A stretch of 64,000 nucleotides of DNA from RGIG9115 sp045603225 (GTDB lineage Bacteria > Bacillota > Clostridia > UBA1381), in the NCBI GenBank assembly GCA_045603225.1, contig JAZULT010000065.1:31059-95058 (forward strand). The letters run 5' to 3'. Numbering within the stretch: the first letter of the stretch is position 1; every line of letters begins with the position of its first letter. The notes under the pieces are model-generated. The model worked only from the letters and a program-made list of their open reading frames with translations. It was not told where the DNA came from and did no database searches. This document shows, in pieces, positions 34,287-44,338 of the stretch. Made by a program: the position numbers and the translations under genes.

Positions 34287-37200
34287 TTAGTTATCAGTTC
34301 CTGTTATTACAGGTTTTGACAACGGTTTCATACCGGAAACGCTGTCCCAGATATAAAGAATTGCTTTTTCATCATTATCATATCTGAAAAGCTTTCTGCC
34401 GGTTACATTTTCTGTAATCTGTGTGCTTAAAAGCTTACCGCTTTCGTCTTTAATCGCTTCAATAACACTCAGCGACTCTACATTATAATCTGCAGGATTA
34501 ATAACATAGCTTGTTGTTCCGTCATAATTGTCAATTACAGCTGAATCCTTATACTTCACATAAAGTCTGACTGTTGTGTTATTAACTGATAAAGCATAAT
34601 TTCCTCCTGATGAATTAACAACCGATGTTCTGAAATAGAGCTTTTCAGTTCCATTGTTAATTCTATTTTTTATATAATCAGTTACATCAAACTTAATATA
34701 ATTAGGGTCATTATTTTTTGTCGGCACATTTGCGGAAATTGTAGCATAGTCAACATCCCCGGGTTCAACAGAAACATCAGTATATACACCGCTTGTAATT
34801 TCTTCACCCGTTGTTGGGAATGTTGTCAGTTCAGATCCGCTCGGATACAGTGTACTGCTTACCTCTCCACACTCATTAAACACAAATTTTGTATATTGAT
34901 TGTCACCTGTTCCTGTTGCTGTAGATGTTACAAAATATATCTTATCTATAGCATCGGTATTTTTAAGTGAGCTCAGATTAATTGCTGAATAAAGAGCATC
35001 CTTTGTTCCGCCATTGTAACGAAGATCGTAATTCTCAGCATGATTTGAGAACTTCCACCATTTATTGTTTGACGATTGATATTTTACCACATACGAGCCT
35101 GTCATAAACTTATATGAATTATGAACAGTAAAACTCTGTGTTTTTTCTGTTGTTGCATTGTAGCCGTCAGTTACCTTTGCTGTAATTGTGTAATCACCTT
35201 TTGCAAGACCGTTTTCCACATATGCTGACCAGTCACCGTTTTCATTTACAGTACCTTCATATTCAACGCCGTTTACATCGAACACAACGCTCTTGACATT
35301 GTCTGTATTTACTTTTATTGCAACACCAAAGCCTTCGTTTTCGTAAGCATAGCAGTTACTTGTAAACTCTGCATCAAGCTTCTCTCCGATTTCAAGATAG
35401 AACACAACAGGATTAGTCATATTCTTACCTCTGAACGCAAGGTCCTGATTTGAAATTGCCATAAGGCTCTGTGTTACTGCCTTTTTGCTGTCACCATAAA
35501 GTGAATTGATGTATTTAAGGACATTAAGGTTCAGATTATAATTATAACTGTCAACTACATTTTCCGTATAGTTTGAATTTGCATAAGATACCGCACCCTT
35601 TAAAGCCCATGCGTTCTCTCCGCCCGGAACGAGCAATGCAAGATTCTTTTCTGTATACGTTTGTGTGTCGGTATAATATTTGTAATCAGATTCAATGTCT
35701 CCGGTAAGGTTATAAATAAACGTGCTTCCCTTCTGACCGGTTTTGTTTGTGTTAAGATGAGAATCATAATATAATGAGCCGAGCATTCTCGCCTTCTTTA
35801 CTTCATAATTTTCAGGAAGTTCAGGAAGGTTCAGCTTCATGAATATACCATACTGAACATTGAGATTCGGATTATTATAATTTCCACCTCTCATCAGTGC
35901 CGCACCGATTTTATAATTATATGAAGGAGTTGCATCCTTGTACGCACCGGCATTTATGAGCACCTCAGGAACAATTGCAACATACGGTTTTCTTGAAAAT
36001 ACCTTTACTGTTTCTCTTGCCTTATTATTGTATTCGTCAGTTACAACTGCTTTAATATAATGGTATCCGAATTCAAGACCGCTGATTTGTGCTGTATATA
36101 CCTGCCCATTCTTCTCAACCTCACCGGAATACTGTATATCATCAATATAGAATGTAACATCCTTTACAGCATTCGGTGTTGTAACAGTTGCCTCTACCTC
36201 TACTGTTTCACCTTCTGCAACCTCAGTTTTATCAGCAGTTACGCTGATTTGAGGAAGAACTGCTGAAACAGGTTCTCCGAGTATTGCAACATCAGATATA
36301 ATTGCATTATGATCTGATACAAAATATGAATTACCATCATAGGAAACTCTCTTTTCGAGGTCAACCTCACAACCTAAGCTTGCAAGAGTATCGCCTGTGA
36401 TATAGCAATGGTCAAACTTGTTATTCAACGCATTAGCAGTATCACTTAAGGTAGGTACACACTCACGGTTAACATCAGTATTTTTTAAATATGAACCAAG
36501 CTCAACAAATGCTCTTGAGTTCGGTATTGTATTCAAATCGCCCATCAGAATAGCCGGTGCGTCGTTACAGATATCAATTCCGGTATACAATGGCTCTTCT
36601 GCCTTTAGCATATCTATAATAAACTGTGCTGACTTTGTCTCTTCTGCATAGTTCACACCGAATTGAGTGTTTAGTACATAGAAATATGAGCCGGTGTTAG
36701 TTACTCTGAGCTTAACCCATGTACACGGACGGACTTCATCCGCATCTCCCCATGTGTTATATCCCTTTTCTGTCGGATTATCACGCAACCAGAATATTCC
36801 TGTATCCAGCAAGGAATATTTATCCTTTTTCCAGAGAATAGGTGTTGTCTCATTTGTTGAAGCATTATAAGGACGGTAGTTATAGACATGATCATATCCA
36901 TTTTCATTTGCCCAGTTAAGCTGGATTTGTGACCATTCCGTTCCTGATTCCTGATAACCCATAATATCAGGCTGTGCCGCTTCAATTTCAGCAACAAAGC
37001 CTGAACTTCTCTGCTCAGCTGTCAATGTTGCATCACTTTGCAGATTGTGCTGAAGAACTCTTATTTTGTTTCCTTCATCATAGTATGGAACCTCGTCTGA
37101 CGGCTTCTGATATACATAATTCTGAGCAGCCTCAGGTGTATCGAAAAATGCTACATACTGAATTCCAATTTTTGTACCTGCCGGAACACGGTATCCGCTA

Positions 37201-38951
37201 TCAACAATCGGATTAATCTGAATTGCATTCATTTTTGTTTTATTTGTAACCTTTGAATAGCCGCCTGTTTTGCCTTCAGTATAGCTTGTAATATCTATTA
37301 TCTGTTTTGAAAGTGTTTCCGGATAATCAAAACCTTTTGACCACAAAACATTTCCGTCATCAAGACTGATTCTTGTATCTGATAATTCAGTACCATCTGC
37401 ATCCGCCGGATTAGTATAATACATACCTATTGCCATATACGGGGCTTTTTTTACAAGCTGTTCATGCTTGGGGTAAACAAGGAAATATGCATCTGAGGCA
37501 CCATCTCCCGTATATGTCGGATTTATAAGTTCAATTGATGTAACGCCTGTTTCGCTGTCGTATTCGTACTTATTTGCCTTTGTATCTGTCAGATAACCAG
37601 TCTTATCCGGATCGTATTCATATGTTCCGTTATCAATGCTTGTTTTTCCGTGATACTCAAAGGTTATTCCTACTTCATTTCCCGGAATAAGCACTCTCGG
37701 CTTTCCTACAATTGATTGTGCATCAATATCAACCGTTGTTATACCGTTTCTTTCAGGATCGCCTAATATACCAAATCCTTGCAAAACAATTGCTTTACCG
37801 GTTTTATTTGTTTCATTCGTACTGTAAACCGTTACAGTATGCTCTCCATATTCAAGACCTGATGCAATTTCAAATATTCCGCTTACAGGATAGCTTGAAA
37901 CATAATATGCTTCACCATCTATGTAGAAATTAATTCTTCCTGCATCTGTATCCAGCTCAGGACTGATTCTTGACATAAGACCCGTACCTGTAAACTTAAA
38001 GCTGTAATCCTGATTAGCGCCTGTAATCTTGAGGTGTTTACTACCGTTCTTCCAGTATTCAGCTATATTTGAACCACTCTGCGAAACTGCCGGTATTTGA
38101 TTTTCACCCGGTGTATAATCCTTTATACCTGCCATATAAAGTTCTTCAGCCCCGCCAAACGCTGCTTCTGACAGCACCATAGATGTCTGACTCTCAGGAA
38201 CAGATTTCGCCCATTCCTCATTGAGCATCTTCATTATAGACGCACTGTAAACTTCATATCCTGCATCCAGCGGATGTACAGAATCGTAAACATATTTTGC
38301 CCACAAATCGTTAAAGGTTACATCTTCGCTTACTTCGCTTCTTATCTTTGCTACAAGATCTGCACCAACATTAAGATAAGGAATACCGTATTTTTCCGCA
38401 ACCTCTTTATGTGCAAGTATTGATGATGTTTCTTTTCCACGATCTGCGTTATCCGTTGTAAACAAAATTACAATATCCATTTCCGGATTGGACTTATACA
38501 GCTTTCTTACTATTGTCTCCATATACTTTTTTGACTGAGCACTTGTAAGTTGGTGGTATTTATCATTCACACCAAACTCCACGAATGTAAGATCAGGAAC
38601 TTTTGCAGGATTTATAAGATACAAATCCTCATCAGCTCTGAAAGAACCATAATCTGTACCTGTTCCTCCAACAGCAGATTGATATTTTGTAAATTTCAGT
38701 CCGGTTCTCGCATATTGGTTTTTGATAGCATTAAAAGAAATATTTGCATATCCTCCCGTCTGCTGAGATCCAAATCCTGCGGTTATCGATCCACCAAGGT
38801 ATCCTACAGTAAATGTTGAACCATTCTTAAGCTGCCACAAAGAATTCGCCAGTCCGTTCTGTTTTTGTTGCACATCTTCTGCACTAACACTTATACATAA
38901 CATTTGTGCAAAAATCGCAACAGCTGCCAAAAAAGAAATTATTTTTTTCAT
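34287..38951 (-). CDS. Giant secreted fusion: SGNH hydrolase plus EEP-family domain
   Basis: 1554 residues from the ATG at 38951 (AGAGGG 6 bases upstream; the frame opens further but without a site). Signal peptide 1-24. SGNH hydrolase 30-250: S55 in YLGGSIT, ND 129-130, D223-x-x-H226. A ~200-residue module (about 418-617) is shared with the protein at 59859-63761. The endonuclease/exonuclease/phosphatase (EEP) domain 628-892 has N636, E668 in GYQESG, D805 and N807 in GDLN, and D880-H881 in SDHNA; the usual His of the NTHL motif is Q763 (NTQFG). Then come an Ig-like domain, a DNRLRE-like module starting near 1000, the ~200-residue C-terminal module and the tail LYIWDSVSGMKP. Hydrolytic activity of the EEP part is doubtful; the esterase triad is intact. 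Confidence 0.87.
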   Translation of the reverse strand: MKKIISFLAAVAIFAQMLCISVSAEDVQQKQNGLANSLWQLKNGSTFTVGYLGGSITAGFGSQQTGGYANISFNAIKNQYARTGLKFTKYQSAVGGTGTDYGSFRADEDLYLINPAKVPDLTFVEFGVNDKYHQLTSAQSKKYMETIVRKLYKSNPEMDIVILFTTDNADRGKETSSILAHKEVAEKYGIPYLNVGADLVAKIRSEVSEDVTFNDLWAKYVYDSVHPLDAGYEVYSASIMKMLNEEWAKSVPESQTSMVLSEAAFGGAEELYMAGIKDYTPGENQIPAVSQSGSNIAEYWKNGSKHLKITGANQDYSFKFTGTGLMSRISPELDTDAGRINFYIDGEAYYVSSYPVSGIFEIASGLEYGEHTVTVYSTNETNKTGKAIVLQGFGILGDPERNGITTVDIDAQSIVGKPRVLIPGNEVGITFEYHGKTSIDNGTYEYDPDKTGYLTDTKANKYEYDSETGVTSIELINPTYTGDGASDAYFLVYPKHEQLVKKAPYMAIGMYYTNPADADGTELSDTRISLDDGNVLWSKGFDYPETLSKQIIDITSYTEGKTGGYSKVTNKTKMNAIQINPIVDSGYRVPAGTKIGIQYVAFFDTPEAAQNYVYQKPSDEVPYYDEGNKIRVLQHNLQSDATLTAEQRSSGFVAEIEAAQPDIMGYQESGTEWSQIQLNWANENGYDHVYNYRPYNASTNETTPILWKKDKYSLLDTGIFWLRDNPTEKGYNTWGDADEVRPCTWVKLRVTNTGSYFYVLNTQFGVNYAEETKSAQFIIDMLKAEEPLYTGIDICNDAPAILMGDLNTIPNSRAFVELGSYLKNTDVNRECVPTLSDTANALNNKFDHCYITGDTLASLGCEVDLEKRVSYDGNSYFVSDHNAIISDVAILGEPVSAVLPQISVTADKTEVAEGETVEVEATVTTPNAVKDVTFYIDDIQYSGEVEKNGQVYTAQISGLEFGYHYIKAVVTDEYNNKARETVKVFSRKPYVAIVPEVLINAGAYKDATPSYNYKIGAALMRGGNYNNPNLNVQYGIFMKLNLPELPENYEVKKARMLGSLYYDSHLNTNKTGQKGSTFIYNLTGDIESDYKYYTDTQTYTEKNLALLVPGGENAWALKGAVSYANSNYTENVVDSYNYNLNLNVLKYINSLYGDSKKAVTQSLMAISNQDLAFRGKNMTNPVVFYLEIGEKLDAEFTSNCYAYENEGFGVAIKVNTDNVKSVVFDVNGVEYEGTVNENGDWSAYVENGLAKGDYTITAKVTDGYNATTEKTQSFTVHNSYKFMTGSYVVKYQSSNNKWWKFSNHAENYDLRYNGGTKDALYSAINLSSLKNTDAIDKIYFVTSTATGTGDNQYTKFVFNECGEVSSTLYPSGSELTTFPTTGEEITSGVYTDVSVEPGDVDYATISANVPTKNNDPNYIKFDVTDYIKNRINNGTEKLYFRTSVVNSSGGNYALSVNNTTVRLYVKYKDSAVIDNYDGTTSYVINPADYNVESLSVIEAIKDESGKLLSTQITENVTGRKLFRYDNDEKAILYIWDSVSGMKPLSKPVITGTDN

Positions 38952-38979
38952 TTCATTCCCTCTCTTCCTTTTTTTATAC

Positions 38980-38997
38980 ACAGTCAATACTGACTGT
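38980..38997. promoter_or_regulatory. Palindrome ACAGTCA-ATAC-TGACTGT upstream of the SGNH-EEP gene
   Basis: A perfect 7-base inverted repeat with a 4-base loop, 28 bases before the ATG at 38951 and inside the 77-base gap after the propeller gene. It is shaped like a regulator-binding site; a TATAAT-like hexamer lies just upstream on the minus strand. It may allow separate control of this last gene. Confidence 0.45.
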
Positions 38998-39028
38998 AAT
39001 ATTTAATTATATACACTGTCCGTGTTTC

Positions 39029-41968
39029 TCATTGAAGCCTTATCGCTTCACAAACCGGCTTCATTCCTGATATACTTTCCCATATATAGAGCTTTTTCTC
39101 ACTATCGGGTAATGCCGAATTTTTATACCTGACAAAAAGATTAACCCATGCATTATTTATTGCAAAATTGTAATCCTGTCCGTTTATTGGCATAAGAGAA
39201 AGTCTGAAAAACATATTTTTTTCACTATTCTCCACTTTTTTTCTGACATAATCCGTAACATCAAAACTCATATAATTCGGCTTCGACTCAGGATTTGAAA
39301 AAACATTCAGGTCAATTATGTTATAGAAATTATCGTACTTATTTACATCAGAGTCAGTAAAAACATCCTCTACTATTACATCGCCCGGTACAGGAAGCTC
39401 TGACGGTTGTAACCCACCGGGAAGTGTAGCAGCACTTACCTCTGTACATTCCTCGATACGGAAATTCGTCCAGCTGTTATTTCCGAAACCGATTCCTGCA
39501 ACCGTTGATGTCACAAGATAAGCACATTCAATTTCACGTTCCCTGTCCAGACTCTCTAAGGATATTGACGAATACAGCGAATCCATCACTGCATTATCCG
39601 TATACAAAAGATTATAGTTTGCGCCCTGATCGACCTCCCAGATTTTACCGTCCGAAGATTGATATTTCACGCAATAATCAGGATTTATCACATCAGTATC
39701 CGGATAAAACACAGTGAACTTCTCAAATGGTAATGCAGTTTTTCCGATTACGGATGCATTTTTCAGTCTGCCATCATTATACTGAGCAATTACTGCATTA
39801 AAATCTGCGATATCATATGATGTATTTGTTACAATTACAGCACCGTCATCTGATACAGAAAATTTATTTCCGGTAAATTCTTTATATTCATAAACGAAAG
39901 TCCCGGATGATGTTCCTATAAAAACTCTTGGCAGTCTGGGATGAAAAGCCATCCCCCATACATCACAGCTTCCTGTGAGTCCCGAAACTCCATACCAGGT
40001 TTCTCCGCCATCATACGTTTCATATATTCCTTTAACCGGTCTTTTTTCAGCTGCATTCGTTCCGCCTGCAACCAGATGCAAAGGATTATGCGGGTCCTGT
40101 GCAATCGCCCAGCATATAAACCCACAGTCAACCTTCTCTATTGTGTCTGCGGTTACAACTCTGTATCCTGACTCATAATCACATATATATAGCTTATTCT
40201 TATCAACGGAATCTGCAACAATTTTTATATTTCCGCCGCCTATTCCGCCGAGGCTTTCTCCCCAAGTCATGCCACCGTCTGAGGATTTATAAAATTCTCC
40301 TTTTTTAACTCCCCACACGATGTTCCCGTCAACCGGAGAAACTGCTCTTATTTCATATCCGCAATCTGTCCATGTTTTTCCGTTATCACGGCTTATATAC
40401 CTTCCGGCATAAATAACATCGTGGTTCTGCATATTAAACGCTATTTCATGGCATTCTCCTACGGTACTGTCATGAACAGTAAAGCTTTTTCCACCGTCAT
40501 TTGTTTCCTTTATAACAGTTTCCTCACCGTTACCTATCGAAAACAAAACTCTTTTTGTATCCTTCGGGTCTATTGCAACAGCCTGCGATGTTTTAAATTT
40601 GTTATACCTTATTCCACCGCTGTCACGCCCTGCATAATACATAAGCGGATATTGCTCACCTGAGTTTGTATATTCACTTTTTGCAATGCCTGTATCTATA
40701 AAGGAAAAATAATATTCATAGTCGTTATCGGGACTGAAAGCAAAATCAACGGCTCTCATTCCCGAATAACCGCCTGAAGATGCAATAAAGCTCGCCCCTC
40801 TGTCGGTTGATTTAACGATTTCAAAAGCCGATGCGGCATATACAATATCAGGATTCGCAGGTGATATTGCAAATACATTCTGATACCACCCTTCCTCTCC
40901 GTTATAATGCAGTGAGGTATCTGTTGCAGAAACAATTCTTGTGTTTCCACCATCGGTAGAAAATCTCAGTTTTTCAAGGTTACCGCCTACATAGAGTGCA
41001 CAAATGCCGTCCTTGTCAGATGCACCAAACTGTACTCTGACAAGGTTTCTTTCCCATCGTTTACTAAGTGAAGGCAATACATCCCATCTTTCACCACCGT
41101 TATATGAACTCACACAGTACTCCGAGGTAATAAAAACAATATTTTTCTCATCAATCGGATTTAGGGCTATATCAAGTACATCTTCATCGGGAATTATACT
41201 TTTGTAATCCGTATCCGGCAAAACTACAGATAAATCAAGCTTTGTAAAGCTTTTACCTGCATCAGTACTTTTCAGTATCCCATCGCCGTCTGTAAGAACA
41301 TACATTGTATCCTTGCACAGTTCAAGTCCTTTTACTGTATATTCCTCAAGCCCGAGAGTTTCCCATTTTTCTCCCTTATCCTCTGAATATATTATACCGC
41401 CATTATAAAGCGAAATATATACAGCAGAATAACTCTTTCCGATTGATTTAAATGAAATAATATTATTTTTCGACTGTGCTTCATCAACCTTTATGTTATC
41501 AAGCACGCACCGCCACGTATTGCCGTAGTTTTCCGATACATAAATACGGCAGGCAAGATTTCCTTTATATGAATAACCCGGATAACCAACAGCATAAAGA
41601 AAACCTTCACACTCCGGGTCATACTCAACATCAAGAACTCCAAAGGAGTCAAAGCCGAAGCTTGTATTCTCCCACACAGTACCACCGTCAACAGTTGTCC
41701 ATATTCCCGATGTATCCGTTCCGAACACTGCTCTTTTTTCGTTGAAAGGGTCTGCACTTATGCTTTTTATTTTTTGCCATCCCTCTCCGCCCTTGTATCC
41801 GCGTCCGTATTGCTCCGGGGAAGTCATATGATACTTTTTCATCCACGGAGTAATCTGTTTCGTTGTAAACGAATCTATATCCCCGTATTCTCCTGCATAC
41901 ACTTCAAACGATAGTGTACTGAAAAAAAATGCAAGAATGAATAACAATAATCTATATCTCTTTTTCAT
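39029..41968 (-). CDS. Secreted GH74-like tandem beta-propeller protein
   Basis: 979 residues with a signal peptide (1-25). Residues 60-730 contain many Asp-box/BNR turns (for example TTVDGGTVWE, YSEDKGEKWE, STDAGKSF, STDRGASF, ETYDGGETWY), as in GH74 xyloglucanases and sialidase-like propellers. D85 in FGTDTSGIW and D425 in FIDTGIAKS lie at the starts of the two propeller halves, where GH74 enzymes keep their catalytic Asp pair. Residues from about 755 to 960 are the ~200-residue module also found in the SGNH proteins (VKYQSSDGKIWEV, MSFDVTDYVRKK), followed by the tail LYIWESISGMKP. There is no SLH domain. A GH74-like endo-glucanase is my inference; a non-enzymatic binding propeller is possible. 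Confidence 0.72.
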   Translation of the reverse strand: MKKRYRLLLFILAFFFSTLSFEVYAGEYGDIDSFTTKQITPWMKKYHMTSPEQYGRGYKGGEGWQKIKSISADPFNEKRAVFGTDTSGIWTTVDGGTVWENTSFGFDSFGVLDVEYDPECEGFLYAVGYPGYSYKGNLACRIYVSENYGNTWRCVLDNIKVDEAQSKNNIISFKSIGKSYSAVYISLYNGGIIYSEDKGEKWETLGLEEYTVKGLELCKDTMYVLTDGDGILKSTDAGKSFTKLDLSVVLPDTDYKSIIPDEDVLDIALNPIDEKNIVFITSEYCVSSYNGGERWDVLPSLSKRWERNLVRVQFGASDKDGICALYVGGNLEKLRFSTDGGNTRIVSATDTSLHYNGEEGWYQNVFAISPANPDIVYAASAFEIVKSTDRGASFIASSGGYSGMRAVDFAFSPDNDYEYYFSFIDTGIAKSEYTNSGEQYPLMYYAGRDSGGIRYNKFKTSQAVAIDPKDTKRVLFSIGNGEETVIKETNDGGKSFTVHDSTVGECHEIAFNMQNHDVIYAGRYISRDNGKTWTDCGYEIRAVSPVDGNIVWGVKKGEFYKSSDGGMTWGESLGGIGGGNIKIVADSVDKNKLYICDYESGYRVVTADTIEKVDCGFICWAIAQDPHNPLHLVAGGTNAAEKRPVKGIYETYDGGETWYGVSGLTGSCDVWGMAFHPRLPRVFIGTSSGTFVYEYKEFTGNKFSVSDDGAVIVTNTSYDIADFNAVIAQYNDGRLKNASVIGKTALPFEKFTVFYPDTDVINPDYCVKYQSSDGKIWEVDQGANYNLLYTDNAVMDSLYSSISLESLDREREIECAYLVTSTVAGIGFGNNSWTNFRIEECTEVSAATLPGGLQPSELPVPGDVIVEDVFTDSDVNKYDNFYNIIDLNVFSNPESKPNYMSFDVTDYVRKKVENSEKNMFFRLSLMPINGQDYNFAINNAWVNLFVRYKNSALPDSEKKLYIWESISGMKPVCEAIRLQ

Positions 41969-41971
41969 GTA

Positions 41972-44320
41972 TTACTCCAGAATCAATATTTCATCTCTCA
42001 TAGCTTTCATCGAAACAACATTATTCCAGATATATAAATATGCCTTGCATCCGTCATAGTCTGCCTGTGGTAACGTTACAGATACCTCAGCATTGATCTT
42101 ATCTCCCACGACTGACGGATACTTGTTTATGCCACGAGCTACAAGCTTGCCTTTTTCATTGTAAACACCTATAAGAAGCGTTATATCACTTGCATCAGAC
42201 ATACAATTTGCAACATCTGCTGTAACCTTTACCTCGCTTCCCGATGTCAGTTCTCCGCTTACTCTCACATTTGTGACAAATGCGGCATCGGCAACAATCA
42301 TTTTCTCATCCGTATATTTAACAACATCACCATCAAGCCCTTCAAGAGTAACTGTATGCTTTCCTTCTGTTATATATCCGGCAGGTATTTCAACAATATT
42401 TTCATATACACCGTCAACAACATATTCGCTGATTACTACATCATCAAGCTTTACTTTTATGTTCTGAGCATCTTTGAAATGGGTTGCCGCAGTAAATATA
42501 TAGCTTTCACCTGCCGCTATAACCGTTTCGCCTTCAATTCCGATATGAGTAAATGTAGCACCGTCAAATACAGGTGCTCCTATAAGCTCATATTTTTCAA
42601 TAACCGGACTTCCTGCGACAGTTGATGCCTTCCATGTACATATATCAACAGGCTCAACACCTGCCGCCTTTGCATTCTCAAGTGCTGCTGCATTGAGCTT
42701 TTCATGAAGTGTTTTTACTTCGTTTGCATTTACCGGAGTACCTTTTTCAAGGTCAACCTTTCCACTTACTCCGAGACCGTCAAGGTGATACCAGCAGTCC
42801 TTATATGCTTCGGTATCTGTTATCAGATAAATTTTTGCATTAGGGTTACTTGAATAATGACTTGTAAAGAAGCAATTATAAATAGCAGTTCCCAAATACC
42901 CTTCCGTTGATGCAAAGCCAAAGAAAGAATGTAATCCGAATATAGCCCACAATCCAAAATTCTGAGTTGAGCAGTTGATAATCTTACCGCCGTCAACTAC
43001 ACTGTGAGCAATAAGTCCGCCTTCGTTTTTCAGTCTCCAGTAGCCTCTTAGAGTAACATTCATTACAACACCTGAAAGTCTGCCAAACAAACCCTGGTTA
43101 AGAAGTGTAACTCCCATATCCTCAGGCTCATAGCCCGCAATATGATTATAATTTGTACCCATTGTTATTTTGTAGCCGTTACCGTTATAAATTCCGGCAA
43201 ATTCCTCGCCTTTACTAAGACCGTAAACAAGCTCTTCGCCAAACTTTGCTGTTACAAACGCAATATCTGCAGTCTGACTGAAATAAATACCCTCAAGGTC
43301 TGAAACACCGTCTTTTACATATTGAAGCATACGGTTAAAATCATCAATGTTTCCTATAAGATAGGGGCTTTCATATGTTCCCTCACCCTCAAATTCATAT
43401 TCAACCTCGACAGGGTCACTATAATATTCCTTTTTTGATTCAGGAGCATTTTCACCGCCCTTCCATAGTGTAATACCATATCTGTCAACACCGGCAACAG
43501 GCTCTGTAAGAGTTTCTATATAGCTGTTAAGCTCACGGTAAAGCCCTGCCATTTTGATTTCTGTTATTTTCTGATATTCATTTTCTGCAACTGTACCGTC
43601 ACCCCAGCTCGAAGTTGATTTAAGATAATAATAACTATTTTCCGCTGCAGACGGGTTATCGGTAATCGGATATGATTCACCTGTTGATGTTATAAATTCT
43701 TCCGAGTAGTTAAAACAGTTATAGATAGCAGTTCCATCATAATCTGCAGTTGAGGCAAAACCATAAAATATAGTTCCCCAATCATATGCATGAAGAGCTT
43801 TGAAATCACTTATTCCGCAGTTTATAATTTTACCGTTGCCGATAACATTTTTTGCAAAAACCGCGCCATCTCCGTCAAGACGCCATGATCCGGTAACTGT
43901 AATATTTTTTATAATACCTGAAAGTCTGCCAAACAGACCGCCTTTAATCTTCTTCGTTCCCAGTCCTTCTTCGTTGTTGACCTCTTTATATGTATCGGCA
44001 AGGATTATTTTGTTTCCGCATCCGTCATAAATGCCACCGAATTCATTCTCACCCATACCGTAAACAACAGTCTCATCGGCAGGAGCATTTTCAAACTCAA
44101 AATCTGCAGTCTGTACAAAGTACTTTCCCTCAAAGCTATTACCCTCGGCAACAGCACTTGAGAGTTCTACAAAATCCTCAGCTCCTGAAATTATATAAGG
44201 ATTTTCAAAAGAGCCGTCACCCTCAAATCCCGTATTCGCATACGTAATAACAGGGAATGTATTAACACTCAAAGCACAAACAGCCATCAGAGATATTAAT
44301 TTATCTTTCAATATTTTCAT
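41972..44320 (-). CDS. Secreted two-copy repeat protein of unknown function
   Basis: 782 residues with a signal peptide (1-28). Two copies of a ~275-residue unit, from about 34 and about 308, start GDGSFENPYIISGAEDF and GEGTYESPYLIGNIDDF and share QTADxxF, YGMGENEFGGIYDG / YGLSKGEEFAGIYNG, and GGLFGRLSG / QGLFGRLSG. The pattern of short Gly-rich turns resembles GLUG-type beta-helix proteins of bacterial surfaces. A middle region (about 580-680) is Ig-like. The last ~100 residues are a beta domain ending YLYIWNNVVSMKAMRDE, the same C-terminal tail type as its neighbours. It is 18 bases after the SLH protein gene and 3 bases before the propeller gene. Function is not recognised; substrate binding or adhesion is plausible. 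Confidence 0.75.
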   Translation of the reverse strand: MKILKDKLISLMAVCALSVNTFPVITYANTGFEGDGSFENPYIISGAEDFVELSSAVAEGNSFEGKYFVQTADFEFENAPADETVVYGMGENEFGGIYDGCGNKIILADTYKEVNNEEGLGTKKIKGGLFGRLSGIIKNITVTGSWRLDGDGAVFAKNVIGNGKIINCGISDFKALHAYDWGTIFYGFASTADYDGTAIYNCFNYSEEFITSTGESYPITDNPSAAENSYYYLKSTSSWGDGTVAENEYQKITEIKMAGLYRELNSYIETLTEPVAGVDRYGITLWKGGENAPESKKEYYSDPVEVEYEFEGEGTYESPYLIGNIDDFNRMLQYVKDGVSDLEGIYFSQTADIAFVTAKFGEELVYGLSKGEEFAGIYNGNGYKITMGTNYNHIAGYEPEDMGVTLLNQGLFGRLSGVVMNVTLRGYWRLKNEGGLIAHSVVDGGKIINCSTQNFGLWAIFGLHSFFGFASTEGYLGTAIYNCFFTSHYSSNPNAKIYLITDTEAYKDCWYHLDGLGVSGKVDLEKGTPVNANEVKTLHEKLNAAALENAKAAGVEPVDICTWKASTVAGSPVIEKYELIGAPVFDGATFTHIGIEGETVIAAGESYIFTAATHFKDAQNIKVKLDDVVISEYVVDGVYENIVEIPAGYITEGKHTVTLEGLDGDVVKYTDEKMIVADAAFVTNVRVSGELTSGSEVKVTADVANCMSDASDITLLIGVYNEKGKLVARGINKYPSVVGDKINAEVSVTLPQADYDGCKAYLYIWNNVVSMKAMRDEILILE

Positions 44321-44338
44321 AATGTCCTTCTCCCTCTG

